From Cytidiella melzeri (taxonomy: Eukaryota > Basidiomycota > Agaricomycetes > Polyporales > Irpicaceae): a DNA stretch of 64,000 nt. Shown here piece by piece: positions 1 to 10,919 of this stretch. The notes below the pieces were generated by a model that did not search any database, was not told the DNA's origin, and saw only the letters and a program-made list of their open reading frames with translations. The stretch is from assembly GCA_022592445.1 (NCBI GenBank), contig JABYQR010000021.1, forward strand, positions 186,001-250,000. The letters run 5' to 3'. Position numbers and translations under genes: made by a program. Every line of letters starts with the position of its first letter. The stretch's first letter is position 1.

Positions 1-1323
1 CCGTAGAGGAAGATAAACTAATGGAGCGCGTGTCGCAGCGCAAGGCTATGTAAGATCGCAGTCAATTTGACTCGACAGACTGCGCGCGGGGGCGGTAGTG
101 TAGAACAACACTTCCCGAACGGCGGTGCGTGTTGCAGGCGAATGCGTGGCCAACGACGACATTGGTAGAGCTGGTAAGATTGAACTGCACTAGTTCGCAC
201 TCGTGGTCCTCGCCTTCAAAGTCTGGGGACAGCCAACAATCTGGGTGCGGCGCGCGTGGGCAATTGCAGTCAAGCAGGACAAAAGGTCCTGAACGTAGGG
301 GAATTGGGTGATCGCTCAGTGTTGCAGTAAGAGCAGTTATCAAGCGAGTCCGCGACGGAGGCGACGGACGACGCTGGAGAGGGTGATTTAGGAGTTGATC
401 TCTCAGGGGAGACCGTAGGCGCTGCTGAGGGTTCTGGCGGCGGCGTGGGCGCGGGGATGATGGGGTAACGGCGTAGAACCTCGCGCGGGCGCGGGCGGTA
501 AGGGCAGCAACCGTCGGGTAGGTGGGGAACGGTGGGACAGTAGCGGCAGACTTGAGGCGGGTTGTCATTGGTAGACGCAGCTGACATAAACGGGAAAGAA
601 GTCGCAGTGAGACAACGCAGAAGAAGCTACAGCTATGGGCACGAAGAGACTCCCTCGACGCGAACGCAAAGCGTAAAGTGAACTCTGGAAACTGGGGTGG
701 GGATTGACTTATTTTCTAAGCAGTACAAGCAACACCTTTTTATATACCCTAAAGACCCTCTCCTAAACCTTTCCTTCTATGTCCTAAACCCAAACGCAAG
801 AGCGAGAAAACAGGGTGGCAGAATACTTCCGTCTGCGGAGGCAAAATGTCCAGCGAGTCGACGCCCGGCAGGACACAGCGTTGGCCGACACGGAGTAGCG
901 GCGCGCGCCCTTGCGCTGAAAAGACGCCAACCGTTGCGAGCAGGTGATGAGGCGCCATCCAGGAGTTACACAGCGTGGCGTGATAGGAGTCTTCCTGAAA
1001 CGGGGTTCACGCGTCAAGTTTCTTCTACCGTTGGTCCGACCCGCGTCCAAAACACTTGGTGGCTGGCCAGCCCATGCTCCGATGCAAAAGGGGCGTGTCT
1101 GTGTGTCAGGGTTCGGTGTGCTTCCTCGGCCTCGGATGTTTCCGGCGCGTTGCTGCTCCTTGTCAAGTCCTTGGATCCTCGGCAAACTCCTTGTGACCTC
1201 GGTGAACTCCTCGTGCCCGTGACGCTGGGAAAGTGGAGGGATTTGCCGCTCAGGATGACGCGGGCCGCGCAAATGGCAGGCTGCTGCCGGGTCTCCGCGC
1301 CTAGCCGATTTCCGGGTGTATCA
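1..1323 (-). mobile_element. Ty3/gypsy long terminal repeat, copy 1, cut by window edge
   Basis: This is one of three copies of a ~1.85 kb LTR; the others are 38487-40337 (minus) and 57908-59759 (plus). Read on the minus strand it begins with TGATAC at 1323, and its far end lies beyond position 1. It carries the same TATA-type promoter (about 735-747) and the same leader ORF, here frameshifted. Its right border lies in a copia integrase gene, whose reading frame starts immediately after 1323. Whether it is a solo LTR or belongs to a full element cannot be told from this window. Confidence 0.85.
62..587 (-). pseudogene. LTR leader ORF, frameshifted copy
   Basis: This is the counterpart of the 175-residue ORF at 58646-59173 and 39074-39601. 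The N-terminal half reads from 587 and matches those copies through the CRYC and CSYC cysteine pairs. A 2-nt deletion near 310-320 (CTCTGAGTG in the other copies, CTCAGTG here) shifts the frame, and the C-terminal half continues in the frame that ends at 62. The function of the intact protein is unknown. Confidence 0.7.
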
Positions 1324-2459
1324 ACGCGGAGTCAAGTCCGGCTACCTATACCGTATGGACGTTAAACCCGTTTCCGCGGTAAGCATGATTGCCAATACCG
1401 CTCAATCGTGGTATGAGTGGCACTGTGCCCTTGGTCATCTTAACAAGAAACAGCTCAAAGAAATGCATAACAATGAATTAGTAGCTGGAATGAACGTTGA
1501 TACCTCATCGGACAAAGATTTCACGTGCGAAGCTTGTATTCAAGCTAAACATCCTCGCGCGCCTTTTCCAAAGGAGACCTCACGCAAGATTTCCAAGATT
1601 GGCGAATTGATCTTCACAGACATTTGGGGTCCAGCCTCCGTCACGTCCATTCATGGAAACCGATACATGATAACGTTTACAGATGGAAAAACAAGATTTG
1701 TTTGGACATTCTACGTGAAGGACCGTGACAAAACCGCTGCCAAAGTCAAAGAATTAGATGCGTGGATCAAGAACCAACTGAATTATTGCATCAAGGTTCC
1801 TCGGGTAGACAACGCCAAGGAGTACATCTCAGGCGCAACGAAATCATACACGGAAAAAGCGCGGCATTCAAACTGAACCAACATTGCCTTATTCTCCAGA
1901 ATACAACAGCGTTTCCAAACAACTCAATCAAACTCTCGTTGAATGTGCCTGCGCTATGCTGATTGGTCACAAACTTCCAAAGTTTCTTTGGGAAGATGCG
2001 ACATCTTACGCCGCATTTCTCAAGAACTGGTCGCCTACCCGAGCTCTCCAAGGGAAAACGCCATATCAAGCGCTCTGATCAAAGAAGCCAAATCTTTCTG
2101 GAATACACGAGTTTGGAGCCAATTGTTGGGTACGCGTCAACGTTTGCACGTCAAAGCTTGACGCCCAATCCGTCAAACGCAAATTTGTTGGCATCAGGGA
2201 ATTCACTGTAGGATGGAGATATTACGTACCTGAAACAAGACACGTTCTCATGTCAAGGGAAGTGATCTTTCCAAGGAACACCAAACTTACAGCGCCTGTA
2301 GTTGAGACCTCCTCCGGTCTTGAGGGGGAGAATTTACAGGCAGTGCTGCTCCCTCCTACAGCGGCCACGCTACCTGTCGCAATTAAGCCCCTTTCGGTCT
2401 CACCTCCGCTCACTGTCACACGTTCATGACGCAATATCGAACGCGTAGATTATTTTAAA
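1324..2459 (+). pseudogene. copia integrase, frameshifted
   Basis: The first reading frame (to 1876) contains a GAG-pre-integrase zinc-binding domain of the H-H-C-C type (WHCALGHLNKKQL, then CEACIQAKH) and the start of the integrase core with FTDIWGP (first catalytic Asp) and RVDNAKEY (second Asp and Glu-like end). A one-base slip near the A run at about 1853-1859 moves the frame, and the core continues at 1863-2078 with LPYSPEYNS and the conserved run to TPYQAL. A stop at 2079 follows, after which homology to the copia post-integrase spacer resumes (FGANCWV, YYVPETRHVLMSREVIF). The product would have joined element cDNA to the chromosome. This copy is dead for integration. Confidence 0.85.
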
Positions 2460-4169
2460 GTGAATGACGGCGTTCAGAAATCGCTGCGCGCACTGTCTGC
2501 AAAGACGACACGATCAAAGATTGCATCCAAACCCGAACCCCTAGTTCAGGGGGAGATCTCTGATTTGCAAGGTACAATCACGGAGACGGAAGCTAACTTG
2601 TGCTTTGCCGTTCTCAATCCTGATGCGCCTCAGACCGTTGATGAAGTCAGGACACGTTCCGACTGGCCGTTCTGGAAAGAGGCCATGGACAAGGAGATGG
2701 ATCAGCTGAAGAAACTAGGAACCTATTCAGTCAAAGAATTACCAGCCAAACAAAAGGCAGTCGGTTGCCGTTGGGTCTTTGCCATCAAACGCAACTCTGA
2801 TGGGAATATTCTCAAGTACAAGGAACGACTCGTAGTGCAAGGTTTCTCACAGATTCCGGGCCAAGACTTTTTTGCCACTCATGCTCCCATCATGCAACTC
2901 AAAACTTTCCAAACTCTTATTGCTATCACTGCATGCCTTGATCTCGAGCTCCATCAGGTGGATGTTGTTGGTGCGTACCTCAATTTGCCATTACAGGAGG
3001 ATATCTATATGCGCCAAGCACCCGGTTATGAAGACGGGACATCTCGCGTTTATCGCCTCCACAAGGCCCTCTACGGCCTAAAACAAGCTGGACGTGCATG
3101 GCGCATTGAACTCGATCGAGTTCTGCTCAAATCCCTTGGATTCGTACATTCTCAACTCGACCCTTGTCTTTACCACCGTCTTTCCAGATCCCTTCTCACC
3201 CTCATTGGCACTCACGTTGACGACTGTCTCATTGCGTCATCCGAAATTGAAGACATCAGTAAACTCAAGAATGATCTGCGGAAGTATTTCGATATCACCG
3301 ATCTTGGAGAAGCCACTCTATATGTCGGCATTCAAATCTCTCGAGACTGCAAACTTGGTACGATTAACCTCACTCAAACACGCTATGCTGACGCTATCCT
3401 ATCACGTTTTGGGATGGAAACGTGCAACCCGGTCTCTACCCCTTTGGATTCCAATGTTTCATTATCATCTGCTTCCGCTGACGACGACCTCGACAACAAC
3501 TTCCCCTACCAAGCCGTCATTGGCTCCCTCATGTACTCCGCCGTCGGGACTCACCCAGACATTGCCTTCGCCGTGCAAACGCTCAGTCAGTTCAATTCTT
3601 TGCATACACCAACTCATTGCACTGCCGCCAAACATATCCTACAATACCTCAAGGGAACTAGAGGACTCGGACTTACCTTTGGGAACTCCGCGGATTTTGT
3701 CGTTACAGGATTCAGCAACACTGACTGGGGCCAGAGTCGTGTTGATCACCGATCAATTTCAGGATACGTATTCTTGCTTGGAGATGGGCTGGTTAGCTGG
3801 AGTTCAAAGAAACAGAGCACTGTTGCTCTATCAACTATGGAAACTGAGTACGTCGCACTTGCTCATGCCACTAAGGAAGCCATCTGGCTCCGAGCCCTCC
3901 TCGAGGAACTCGGATTCTCGTCGAATGGACCCACAGTGATCGCCACCGACAACCTCGCCGCAATTTCATTTGCTCAGGATCACCAATTCCATGCTCGTTC
4001 AAAACACATCAATATTTGTCACCATTTCGGATGCAAACGTGTCTTCGACGGATCTATCAAAGTACCTCACTGTAGCTCTGAAGACAATTGCGCCAATATG
4101 CTCACAAAGCCACTACCTTGTATCAAGCACCAAGAGCAACTCGCGCTCAACAATCTCGCCACTCGTTGA
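2460..4169 (+). CDS. copia reverse transcriptase and RNase H, long open frame
   Basis: This is the largest open segment of the copia element, 569 residues, normally the C-terminal half of a single Pol polyprotein, so the Met at 2460 is unlikely to be a natural start. Visible landmarks are WKEAMDKEMDQL, GCRWVFAIKRNSDG, the RT catalytic region QVDVVGAYL, LYGLKQAGRAW, and the active-site box, which reads THVDDCLIA where YVDD is usual. The RNase H part has SNTDWGQ, where copia elements normally have an SD-DW type pair, then STMETEYVAL and ATDNLAAI, and the ending ARSKHINICHHF typical of copia. The Tyr-to-His and Asp-to-Asn changes sit at or near catalytic residues, so the enzyme may be inactive despite the open frame. 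Confidence 0.9.
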   Translation: MNDGVQKSLRALSAKTTRSKIASKPEPLVQGEISDLQGTITETEANLCFAVLNPDAPQTVDEVRTRSDWPFWKEAMDKEMDQLKKLGTYSVKELPAKQKAVGCRWVFAIKRNSDGNILKYKERLVVQGFSQIPGQDFFATHAPIMQLKTFQTLIAITACLDLELHQVDVVGAYLNLPLQEDIYMRQAPGYEDGTSRVYRLHKALYGLKQAGRAWRIELDRVLLKSLGFVHSQLDPCLYHRLSRSLLTLIGTHVDDCLIASSEIEDISKLKNDLRKYFDITDLGEATLYVGIQISRDCKLGTINLTQTRYADAILSRFGMETCNPVSTPLDSNVSLSSASADDDLDNNFPYQAVIGSLMYSAVGTHPDIAFAVQTLSQFNSLHTPTHCTAAKHILQYLKGTRGLGLTFGNSADFVVTGFSNTDWGQSRVDHRSISGYVFLLGDGLVSWSSKKQSTVALSTMETEYVALAHATKEAIWLRALLEELGFSSNGPTVIATDNLAAISFAQDHQFHARSKHINICHHFGCKRVFDGSIKVPHCSSEDNCANMLTKPLPCIKHQEQLALNNLATR

Positions 4170-4176
4170 GGGGGAG

Positions 4177-4522
4177 TATTGTTCTCTAAGACTTTCCGAC
4201 CGATTGCTTTGATTCCGTCTCGTCATCTTATCCATTCCGTCCTCCGTTCCGTCTCATACACGCGATCCGCCAGCTTCCTCAATTTCATTCTCTATCTATT
4301 TGGTTATCTACTTATGTCATTATCTTTAAGAGTATATTCCTCCCCCCACACACACTCCGAGTACCCGCTTTCCTATGTCACTATTCTGCCTTCCATTTCA
4401 TTACTATATTAATTGTTTCCGCACTTTTAGAAACTATATAAACCATGTAAATTTGTTTGTTTTTAATTATCCTCATCACTCGCTATTGTTCTTGTGCGCT
4501 CACAACCCCTCGCAAAACAATA
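4177..4522 (+). repeat. copia 3' LTR
   Basis: It follows the polypurine tract GAGGGGGAG directly. The ends form an inverted repeat (TATTGTT at the start, AACAATA at the end), enclosing an inner TGTT...AACA pair at 4180-4519. It is AT- and pyrimidine-rich, with a TATATAA-like box near 4436. No second copy of this LTR was recognised in the window. Confidence 0.7.
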
Positions 4523-5132
4523 AAATATATAGGTTCATTGCAAGTGGAAAGCATAGTGTGAGTGGGCAGTGCACATGGTCTCTCATTCCAAATCAATCAG
4601 TTCACTAACAGCAAATTGTTGAGAGGATATACAAGCTTCAATATCTGCATGTATTGTAATCCAAATAGCCTGATTCAACATGCTCAAACATTTGTTTTGC
4701 ACAAATTTCACATGACATGCAGCCACTTGGAAGCTGCAAAGAGCAAATAGCAGGAGCAGCAAAAGGAGGATTTGAGAGTGGATGTCAGGTACAGCAAACA
4801 ATTGCATAAACATAGGCAGAAAAGATTCCACCACTCCTGCCAGCCATCAGTGCTACAAGTCCATGGACCTATCACAATTGCATCTTCTCATCACATGAAA
4901 TCTTCCTCCTTCCCATCCAGCCAACAAAACAACCTGCCAAATTCAGAAAGTCAGAATCCTCAATCCTACTTGATTCCTGCTCAAGGTTCACAATTGATAT
5001 ACATTACCTCTTGATTTGTTCCACAGTTGTTATTTGTGCACCAATGAAACCTATTCCTGCAAGCAATCACAGACTGAGAAGTATCAATTCATTCTATGAA
5101 GTCCTTGTTCTAGACTGTTACAGTACATTACT
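4523..5132. other. AT-rich intergenic stretch
   Basis: No coding region or repeat family was recognised here. It probably includes the 3' untranslated region of the minus-strand gene at 5133-5561. Base composition is lower in GC than the neighbouring retroelements. Confidence 0.5.
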
Positions 5133-5561
5133 CTATACAGCAGGAATCATGTTAGGCTCAAAGTTTTTAATCCAAACATACATGGCAGCTTGTAATTTTT
5201 GTTCCTCCTCGTTCAGTTTAGGATCAGGTTCCATTTTTCCCTTGCTAATTCTGTCCATGACTTCATGATACACAATTCCAAAATGGGAAAGTTCTATTTC
5301 GTACAATGGGAGAACCTGTTTAGACATGGCCATGTTTGGAGCAGGGTCTTGTGACTTGAAGCCTGGAAGGGGCACCCATCTGGTGAATTGATCAAAAATG
5401 GTACGCTTGCCCATGCTCTGTCTCTGTGGATGTTTCTGAGCGCCAGCAGCAGCTAGACAGTGGGACCCTGTGCTGCTGTATGGGGCGGCAAACACAGTTA
5501 TCGAGGGTAATGTGCTGGTGATGATGACAGGGATTAATACAAGATATGTTGAGAGTTGCAT
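5133..5561 (-). CDS. small secreted protein of unknown function
   Basis: The open frame extends upstream to 5666, but the Met at 5561 is preferred because it begins a clear signal peptide: MQLSTYL followed by a hydrophobic stretch to VFAAP, with likely cleavage after the Ala. The mature part is about 115 residues, has a single Cys near its start, is Gln/Lys-rich and ends in a predicted helical, charged tail (NEEEQKLQAAM). No known domain was recognised. Upstream on the minus strand there is a TATAAAG box at 5755-5761 and a probable 5'-UTR intron at 5624-5675 (GTAAGT...TTACAG). Signal peptide, TATA box and spliced leader support a real expressed gene. A role as a small secreted effector-like protein is only a possibility. 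Confidence 0.6.
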   Translation of the reverse strand: MQLSTYLVLIPVIITSTLPSITVFAAPYSSTGSHCLAAAGAQKHPQRQSMGKRTIFDQFTRWVPLPGFKSQDPAPNMAMSKQVLPLYEIELSHFGIVYHEVMDRISKGKMEPDPKLNEEEQKLQAAMYVWIKNFEPNMIPAV

Positions 5562-5623
5562 AGTGGTACAGGATGTCAAGGGAAGATCAGAAAAAGGGTT
5601 TGCAAGAATGGTAAGATGGCTAG

Positions 5624-5675
5624 CTGTAAGAACAATCTCAATCCAATGACCCAACATGGACAACAATGTACTTAC
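5624..5675 (-). other. probable 5'-UTR intron of the secreted-protein gene
   Basis: On the minus strand a consensus donor (GTAAGT) lies just after the predicted transcript start and an acceptor (CTTACAG) 52 nt later. The first in-frame ATG of the secreted protein lies about 60 nt further on. The small secreted-protein gene at 27253 has the same arrangement. Confidence 0.5.
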
Positions 5676-5754
5676 CGGCCAGCGCTAAGGTAATGAGAAG
5701 AGTTGGAGCAATGAAGGTGTGCTGAGGAATGCAAATGTCTGTGGTGGCAAGGAG

Positions 5755-5761
5755 CTTTATA
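5755..5761 (-). promoter_or_regulatory. TATA box of the secreted-protein gene
   Basis: TATAAAG is read on the minus strand, about 80 nt upstream of the predicted 5'-UTR intron donor and about 195 nt upstream of the chosen start codon. This spacing is plausible for a leader that contains an intron. Confidence 0.45.
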
Positions 5762-7994
5762 TGTATTGTGGTCAATATCAATAAACAGAGATATAGGGGT
5801 CAAAATACTGTTTTCTGCCATCAGATTCTCTTTTGGCTATGCCAGATACTAGTACTGTTTCTAGGATACAGTATGGCAGTGTAATTCTGATGACTATATC
5901 TCCTTATCTTGTAGACATCATATCATTGGCACCTACATGCACGTCTATTTGGTTACATTGTGCACAGCTACTATTTGATAGAGTACGATTATCTTAGTGT
6001 CTGATGTAGTAGCAAAGATTATCTGATATAGTACCAACAAGTAGCAGCTGCTACATGTGTCCTGGCCAGATGGCCAGACATCGAGACTCGAGATCGAGTA
6101 TAAGTCATCATTTATCTACGGCCACTGTATGTACGTTATGTAGCATGAGCATGGGTCCAGACTCGTAGCACAAACAAACTCATGAATACATCAAGTTGTT
6201 GGCAGTGTACTCCAATCGTACTTGTTTGGTTGTACAGCGTTACGCCTCCAATCTGCTGTGCACTGTCATGCCTACGAGCGCGGCAGTCACAACGAACGTG
6301 TGTTGCTCGAGTTTGCCTTTGCATAGCGTTAACCCCTCATACAAGCACTGTTTCATGTGTGCGGCATCGATTGCACCACTTGCTATGACCTTTCCATGCT
6401 CCAGCATCAAGCCGGTGAGTGGAGCTGTCAGATTAAATAATGGCTGTGTCCTGACAGATCCAAAAGAATCTGATGATTCAAGGCAGCAGCGCTCGTGCAG
6501 TGCCCGCTGCTACAGATGAACGTCGCGATCACCGCACCAGCTCACTGAAGTGACTTGGAGGTACTAGGTTCGTCCTCCTTTGCCTGTCTCAGTGGTTGAC
6601 GCACATACCAGCTTTGGAACTGGCTAGCGAGTTTACTAGTGACAATCAGACGAAATACGCATTAGCTCATCCGACGAGCCTCTGCGTGTGCCGACAGAAA
6701 GAAACTCTGTCGCCGTCGCATTGGACTGCCCTCTAACGACAGTTATCCACACGGCAGACAACCAGGTGCGTCGATCTCGAGAAGTTGCACAGCGACCAAT
6801 GATTTGGGATATACATCACAGTACTTGACACCTAGACAATGCGCTCCTGCCAGTGGAACACAGCGCTATCACCCACAGCAGAGAAGTACCACCGTACGTT
6901 CTGTCAATCGCAGCCTCTCTTAAAACCCTCCCCCAAGCCATGCTCACGACGTCCCCACAGACCCACGGATACAAAGTGGCAAAGACCACTAATAATACCC
7001 CAAGCTCGAAACCGCCCGAACGGTTGCCCAGATGACCAACTCGCACGGAGGCACCGGTAGTCGGACTGTGAAGGTAAACTCTTGAGATGGAACGCGCTGC
7101 CACCTAATATCGGGTATGTTTGTGGCCACAATCTCTTCGCCCTCGCATGAACAACGGTATCAACTAGCCACTATGGAGAAGCAAGATATAGCTGGAGCCA
7201 TAATTTTGCTGGGTGAACAACTGGTACGTTTCCATTGCCATTCCCATCGCCAAGGTGAAAAGGCCTGAAGATCCTGATGTACATTTGGTTTTCAGCCGAA
7301 CAAGTCTCATGCAAGTCTTCTGAATCGCTTGAAGACTTTCGTAGCGCGAACACATTTTCTCCCATCTCAACACATGTCACCCAGGACCCGGCCAGTGAGG
7401 TTACCGTCAGTTGCCCGACAATCTCTGGACGTTGGCGTATATGCACCACGGTAACCCGTACGTCTTTTCCCCCGCGTAGTCTCCTCATCCTGGATCGTCC
7501 GTTGTACTGAGTGGAATATCTCGCGTTGCGGTGGACACGCAGACAACACGTCGCCTCGGTAAGGAAAGAACGCAACTCGACCGCGTACACCAACGTCGGC
7601 TGACGCTCCGACCAACAACTCCAAACCCGACCATCTGTGAGCAAGGGAGCTTTTCTCGTATGTTTTGTTTTGTTTCGACGCATGTTCATAGAACTTTTGT
7701 TGGAGAGGAGAGGAAGAGGGAGTGCATAACAGTCACAGTCGTTTTTGTGCGAGTCCAATAAGGGGCGAAGTGTCGATGTTCCATTTTACTACATCATAAT
7801 TCTAAAGATCTTCTAACCCATCCCTCCGCTACCAATGAACCGTACATACCCAACTCAAACGCAAAGAGCGTAAACAAAAACACCACAGACCAATGACTGT
7901 ACAGCTTCCAAAAATGAGTTGAAACCCAATATACCGCGTGCAACAAACGCACTCTACATCCTCAACACAATCAAGCCCCACGAAACCCCCGACT
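5762..7994. other. gene-poor region, no recognised product
   Basis: Several short frames exist, the longest on the minus strand from 7758 to 7171 (195 codons). None shows a recognised domain, signal peptide or clear exon structure. The stretch may hold lineage-specific genes, decayed repeats or non-coding RNA, but nothing can be supported. Confidence 0.4.
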
Positions 7995-9250
7995 CTACTG
8001 CACCCTCTGAAACGGCCCGGCGATGCTCTCCAAAAACGCCCGACCGAGCCTACACCTCAGGTACACCGCCGCCGAATAATACTTGTAGTCCGTCCAGAGG
8101 AACCACCTCGAGTGCTGGGACGCCACCTTGTCGTAGTCTTCCCGCAGCGCGGAGCGGAGGTCGAGCCAGGTCTGGGGGACGTCTGTAATGATGGCGTCAA
8201 CGTCCCATCGGACGGCCTCCATCATGCATTCAGGGTCGTTGACGGTCCAGACCATGACTTTTTTGTTTGCGGCTTGGCATTCTTTGCGGAATCTAACGTG
8301 TCCGACACAAAAACAAAAGGTTGTGTGTGAGGCTTTCGAGGATAGGAGGAGGAGGATGAGGAGGGAAACGTACGCTTGACCGTCTGCTGAGGCGAGCGAA
8401 GCGAACCACATCGAGAACACCTCGACGTTGTCCCAAAAGTAAGTCCTCGCAACGTTGGTGTCTCCGCCAATATAGGAGCGACGACAGTAGGGCAAGAGCT
8501 CCTTTGCGTGCGGGAGGAACGTCGGATGCCAAAGGCCGAGGATGATGCGCGGGGCGAGTTTGGTTTCCCACTCAGGTTGGAGGGAGAGGGTGGTGTGCAT
8601 GAGACTGAAGAGTTTGGCGGGGTTGTTGCCTGGTTTGACGTCGATGTTGAACATGACATGTTCGTTTTCGGGCTAAGAGGGAAGGGGAGAGGATAGGGAT
8701 GTAGGCTATAGGGGATGCAAAGAGCACAAACGGGGCGTACCTTCATGAGAAGCTCGATGGTCTGGGAGAAGGTTGGGATGGCCTGCTTGGGCTCCTTGAT
8801 GGTTCGGAGGTTCTCCATACCGTCGTCGCCATACCAGTTACGCTCCTTGATGAATCCGGTTCCGTTCGTGGTTCTTTGCAGCGCTATCGGTAGAAAACAG
8901 CAGGGTTAGAGCAGAACGGGAGGCAGCACAATTAGCTAGGGAGGGAGGTGTGCTCACAAGGGTCGTGAAACATGATGACGACGTCGTCTAAGGAAACATG
9001 GACGTCTGCGCATTGTTACGGGTTACACAGATTGCGAGAGGCTGAAAACGGGCGGCTGGAAATACCGCTCTCGATGCCCTGCGCGCCGTCTCGGATGGCG
9101 GCCTCGAAGCTGGCGAGCGTGTTCTCGGGGAACGCTGCTGAAGCCTAGGTGGGTGGGTGTGAGGGTCAGGGCACGAGAGTCGACGTGGCAGCTGGTACGC
9201 ACGCCTCGATGGCCCCAGCACTCTGGAAGAGATTTTCTTGCGGGTGGCAT
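7995..9250 (-). CDS. glycerophosphodiester phosphodiesterase (GDPD family)
   Basis: The product hydrolyses glycerophosphodiesters (or, as in yeast Pgc1, phosphatidylglycerol) with a PI-PLC-like TIM barrel. On the minus strand it starts at 9250 (MPPARKSLPECWGHRG) and runs through about six exons to a stop at 7995-7997. The first exons give the catalytic signature in order: GHRG, AFPENTLASFEAAI, a Glu-Ser-Asp metal pair (GIESD then VHVSLDD) and VMFHDP. Later exons give LQRTTNGTG, MFNIDVKPGN and the C-terminal barrel motif VMVWTVNDP with DAIITDVPQ. Introns are short with GT-AG ends, for example the one interrupting VMFHDP and LQRTTN. The tail (YYSAAVYLRCRLGRAFLESI) may be a membrane-associated helix. 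A TATAAGG box lies at 9341-9347. The gene appears intact. Its substrate cannot be decided from sequence. Confidence 0.9.
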
Positions 9251-9340
9251 TGTATGGTGTGTGTTTGGGGAGGTGAAGATGTGGAGGTGGATGCGGGGGA
9301 GGAAGAGGTGATGAGAGGACGAGCGGGGACGTGGCAAAGG

Positions 9341-9347
9341 CCTTATA
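9341..9347 (-). promoter_or_regulatory. TATA box upstream of the GDPD gene
   Basis: TATAAGG on the minus strand, about 90 nt upstream of the start codon at 9250. The distance is typical for a fungal TATA promoter. Confidence 0.5.
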
Positions 9348-9463
9348 AGAGCCGGACGCATGAATATGAACGCGACAGTTACGCGGAGATGGTCAACGTA
9401 ATAAGCACAAATAATCAGCCAATCTCCAAAGGGAGTTGAGCCCTTATCGAGTGCGACCTCCAA

Positions 9464-10919
9464 CGTGCACAGTACGAACGTTTGATCTCTAAAACAGTTT
9501 CAAGTGCGTGTGCCCTCGGCACCCGCAGCAGCCACGATATTCCATGTTTTGAGAACAGAAACAAAAGAGGCTGCACAGTATCCCCGCAGCAAGTAAACGA
9601 CTGTTTCTTTAGATTTACGTGATCATCGCGGCATCAGTGAATAGCCTTTAAAGTTGTCCTTCTTGTGTCGCAAAAGGTGTGGGCGGCAAACGATGGGTCT
9701 TGATGCCTCGGGAGTCTCCGAGAATGAGGCGCCTTCCCGAGGCATGCTGATGTGAACCAAACCCTCACGAGGGAGGTGAGTCACATCACGAGGCCAAGCG
9801 CTGTAGTGGCCACCAATCCTGACGCCGCTTGAGTATCCGGTTCTGTCACGTCACGACGCCTCATGAGACACATGCGTCCTATCGCGAGGCCGCCTGAGCA
9901 TCCGGTTCTGTCACGTCACGACGCCTCGTGAGACACATGCGTCCTATCGCGAGGCCGCCTTAGCATCCATTTCGGTCACATCACAATGCCTTGTGAGACA
10001 CATGCGACACATCGCGATTGCATCGCGAGGCTGGCTGTCTAATCCTGAGGCGGCTCCTGATTGGACCCCTATGACCATCTTATCATATTTGTTTAATCAT
10101 TTACTGATCCAAATTTAAGGTTGTTTCTTGTATATTTATTATTGCATCACTATTATTATATTATGATATTGGATGCGTTACAGTATTAGATAGTTTAAAT
10201 TGTAATGGTAGTGATAGTATAAAATGTGAGTGTTAACGTTTTGACTTACTGAAGTGTTATATCTCTCAAACTGCTTATTAGAGGTATACCATATTTTATT
10301 ATTTGGTTAAACTAGTACTACTGGGGGCGACACTGTGAGAAGGACCTTATTATATACTTTTCATACATGCGCACGGACCAGGTCCATTTTTGTTCAAGTC
10401 GCGGGTCACTACTGTTACTTACTGGTAACTAATAACTCTAATACATATCTGTTATCTCGGTTTCATGCTTCTTATGAATTGTAATGTAACTAATACTATG
10501 CGGCATTGAAGGCCATTGACATCGACCTTGACGAAATTGAAGCTCCCATTGCTGCACAGTGACTTACATTGACCTCCCAGCGAGGACATATCGTCCGATG
10601 GTTAAAAAAGGGCAGTGGTTTGAGAAATGCATTTACCTTATTATTGATAGCTACATCACCGAATCTCATGCCTTTTTGCGCATCATTGACACTGTCGCAG
10701 TACGGAAGAATTTGACTCACGCTGTAAGCAATCAAGTCGTTGACACAATTTTCCCCTCATTCCGTAACCTCTGCTCGCGATAAGCTGATCATAGTATTAT
10801 AATATTACTGGAGTTGTGATAGAAGCAGCGAGCTGAATGGATGACACGAATCTGATACATCATACGAACAAGAGGGCCTCAAGCCACGTACGCAACAGGC
10901 GAAGTTGGGAAAAACAACA
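9464..10919. other. intergenic, GC-rich repeat block followed by AT-rich DNA
   Basis: The left part holds a 65-bp tandem repeat (listed separately). From about 10080 to 10800 the sequence is strongly AT-rich with no supportable coding frame. It may be a decayed mobile element or a genuine spacer between the host island and the downstream element. Confidence 0.5.
9837..10031. repeat. 65-bp tandem repeat, three units
   Basis: Units begin near 9837, 9902 and 9967. The first two are nearly identical (CCGGTTCTGTCACGTCACGA at their start), and the third is diverged. Each contains a partly self-complementary core, TCACGTCACGACGCCTCGTGA-like, and GCGAGGCCGCCT. Related CCTCG/CGAGG words also occur just upstream at 9700-9790. 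Confidence 0.75.

Larger units (their letters stand above)
1324..4522 (+). mobile_element. Ty1/copia retrotransposon, 3' two thirds
   Basis: The order GAG-pre-integrase, integrase, reverse transcriptase, RNase H is diagnostic of Ty1/copia. The internal region ends in a purine-rich tract (about 4168-4176) followed by a ~346 bp LTR. The gag, protease and 5' LTR are not present, because the gypsy LTR at 1-1323 interrupts the element just upstream of the integrase zinc-binding domain and the rest would lie left of the window. At least one frameshift and two stops break the integrase half, so this copy cannot make a complete polyprotein. Confidence 0.9.

Noticed and set aside
697..1365. Plus-strand 222-codon frame in LTR copy 1
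   Set aside because: It crosses the LTR into the copia integrase, and equivalent frames in the other LTR copies are not conserved in length or sequence.
3094..3939. 281-codon frame inside the copia RT
   Set aside because: It is an alternative frame overlapping the well-supported RT and RNase H reading frame.
7171..7758. Minus-strand 195-codon frame as a gene
   Set aside because: No domain, signal peptide, splice pattern or promoter was seen; it may be chance in GC-balanced DNA.
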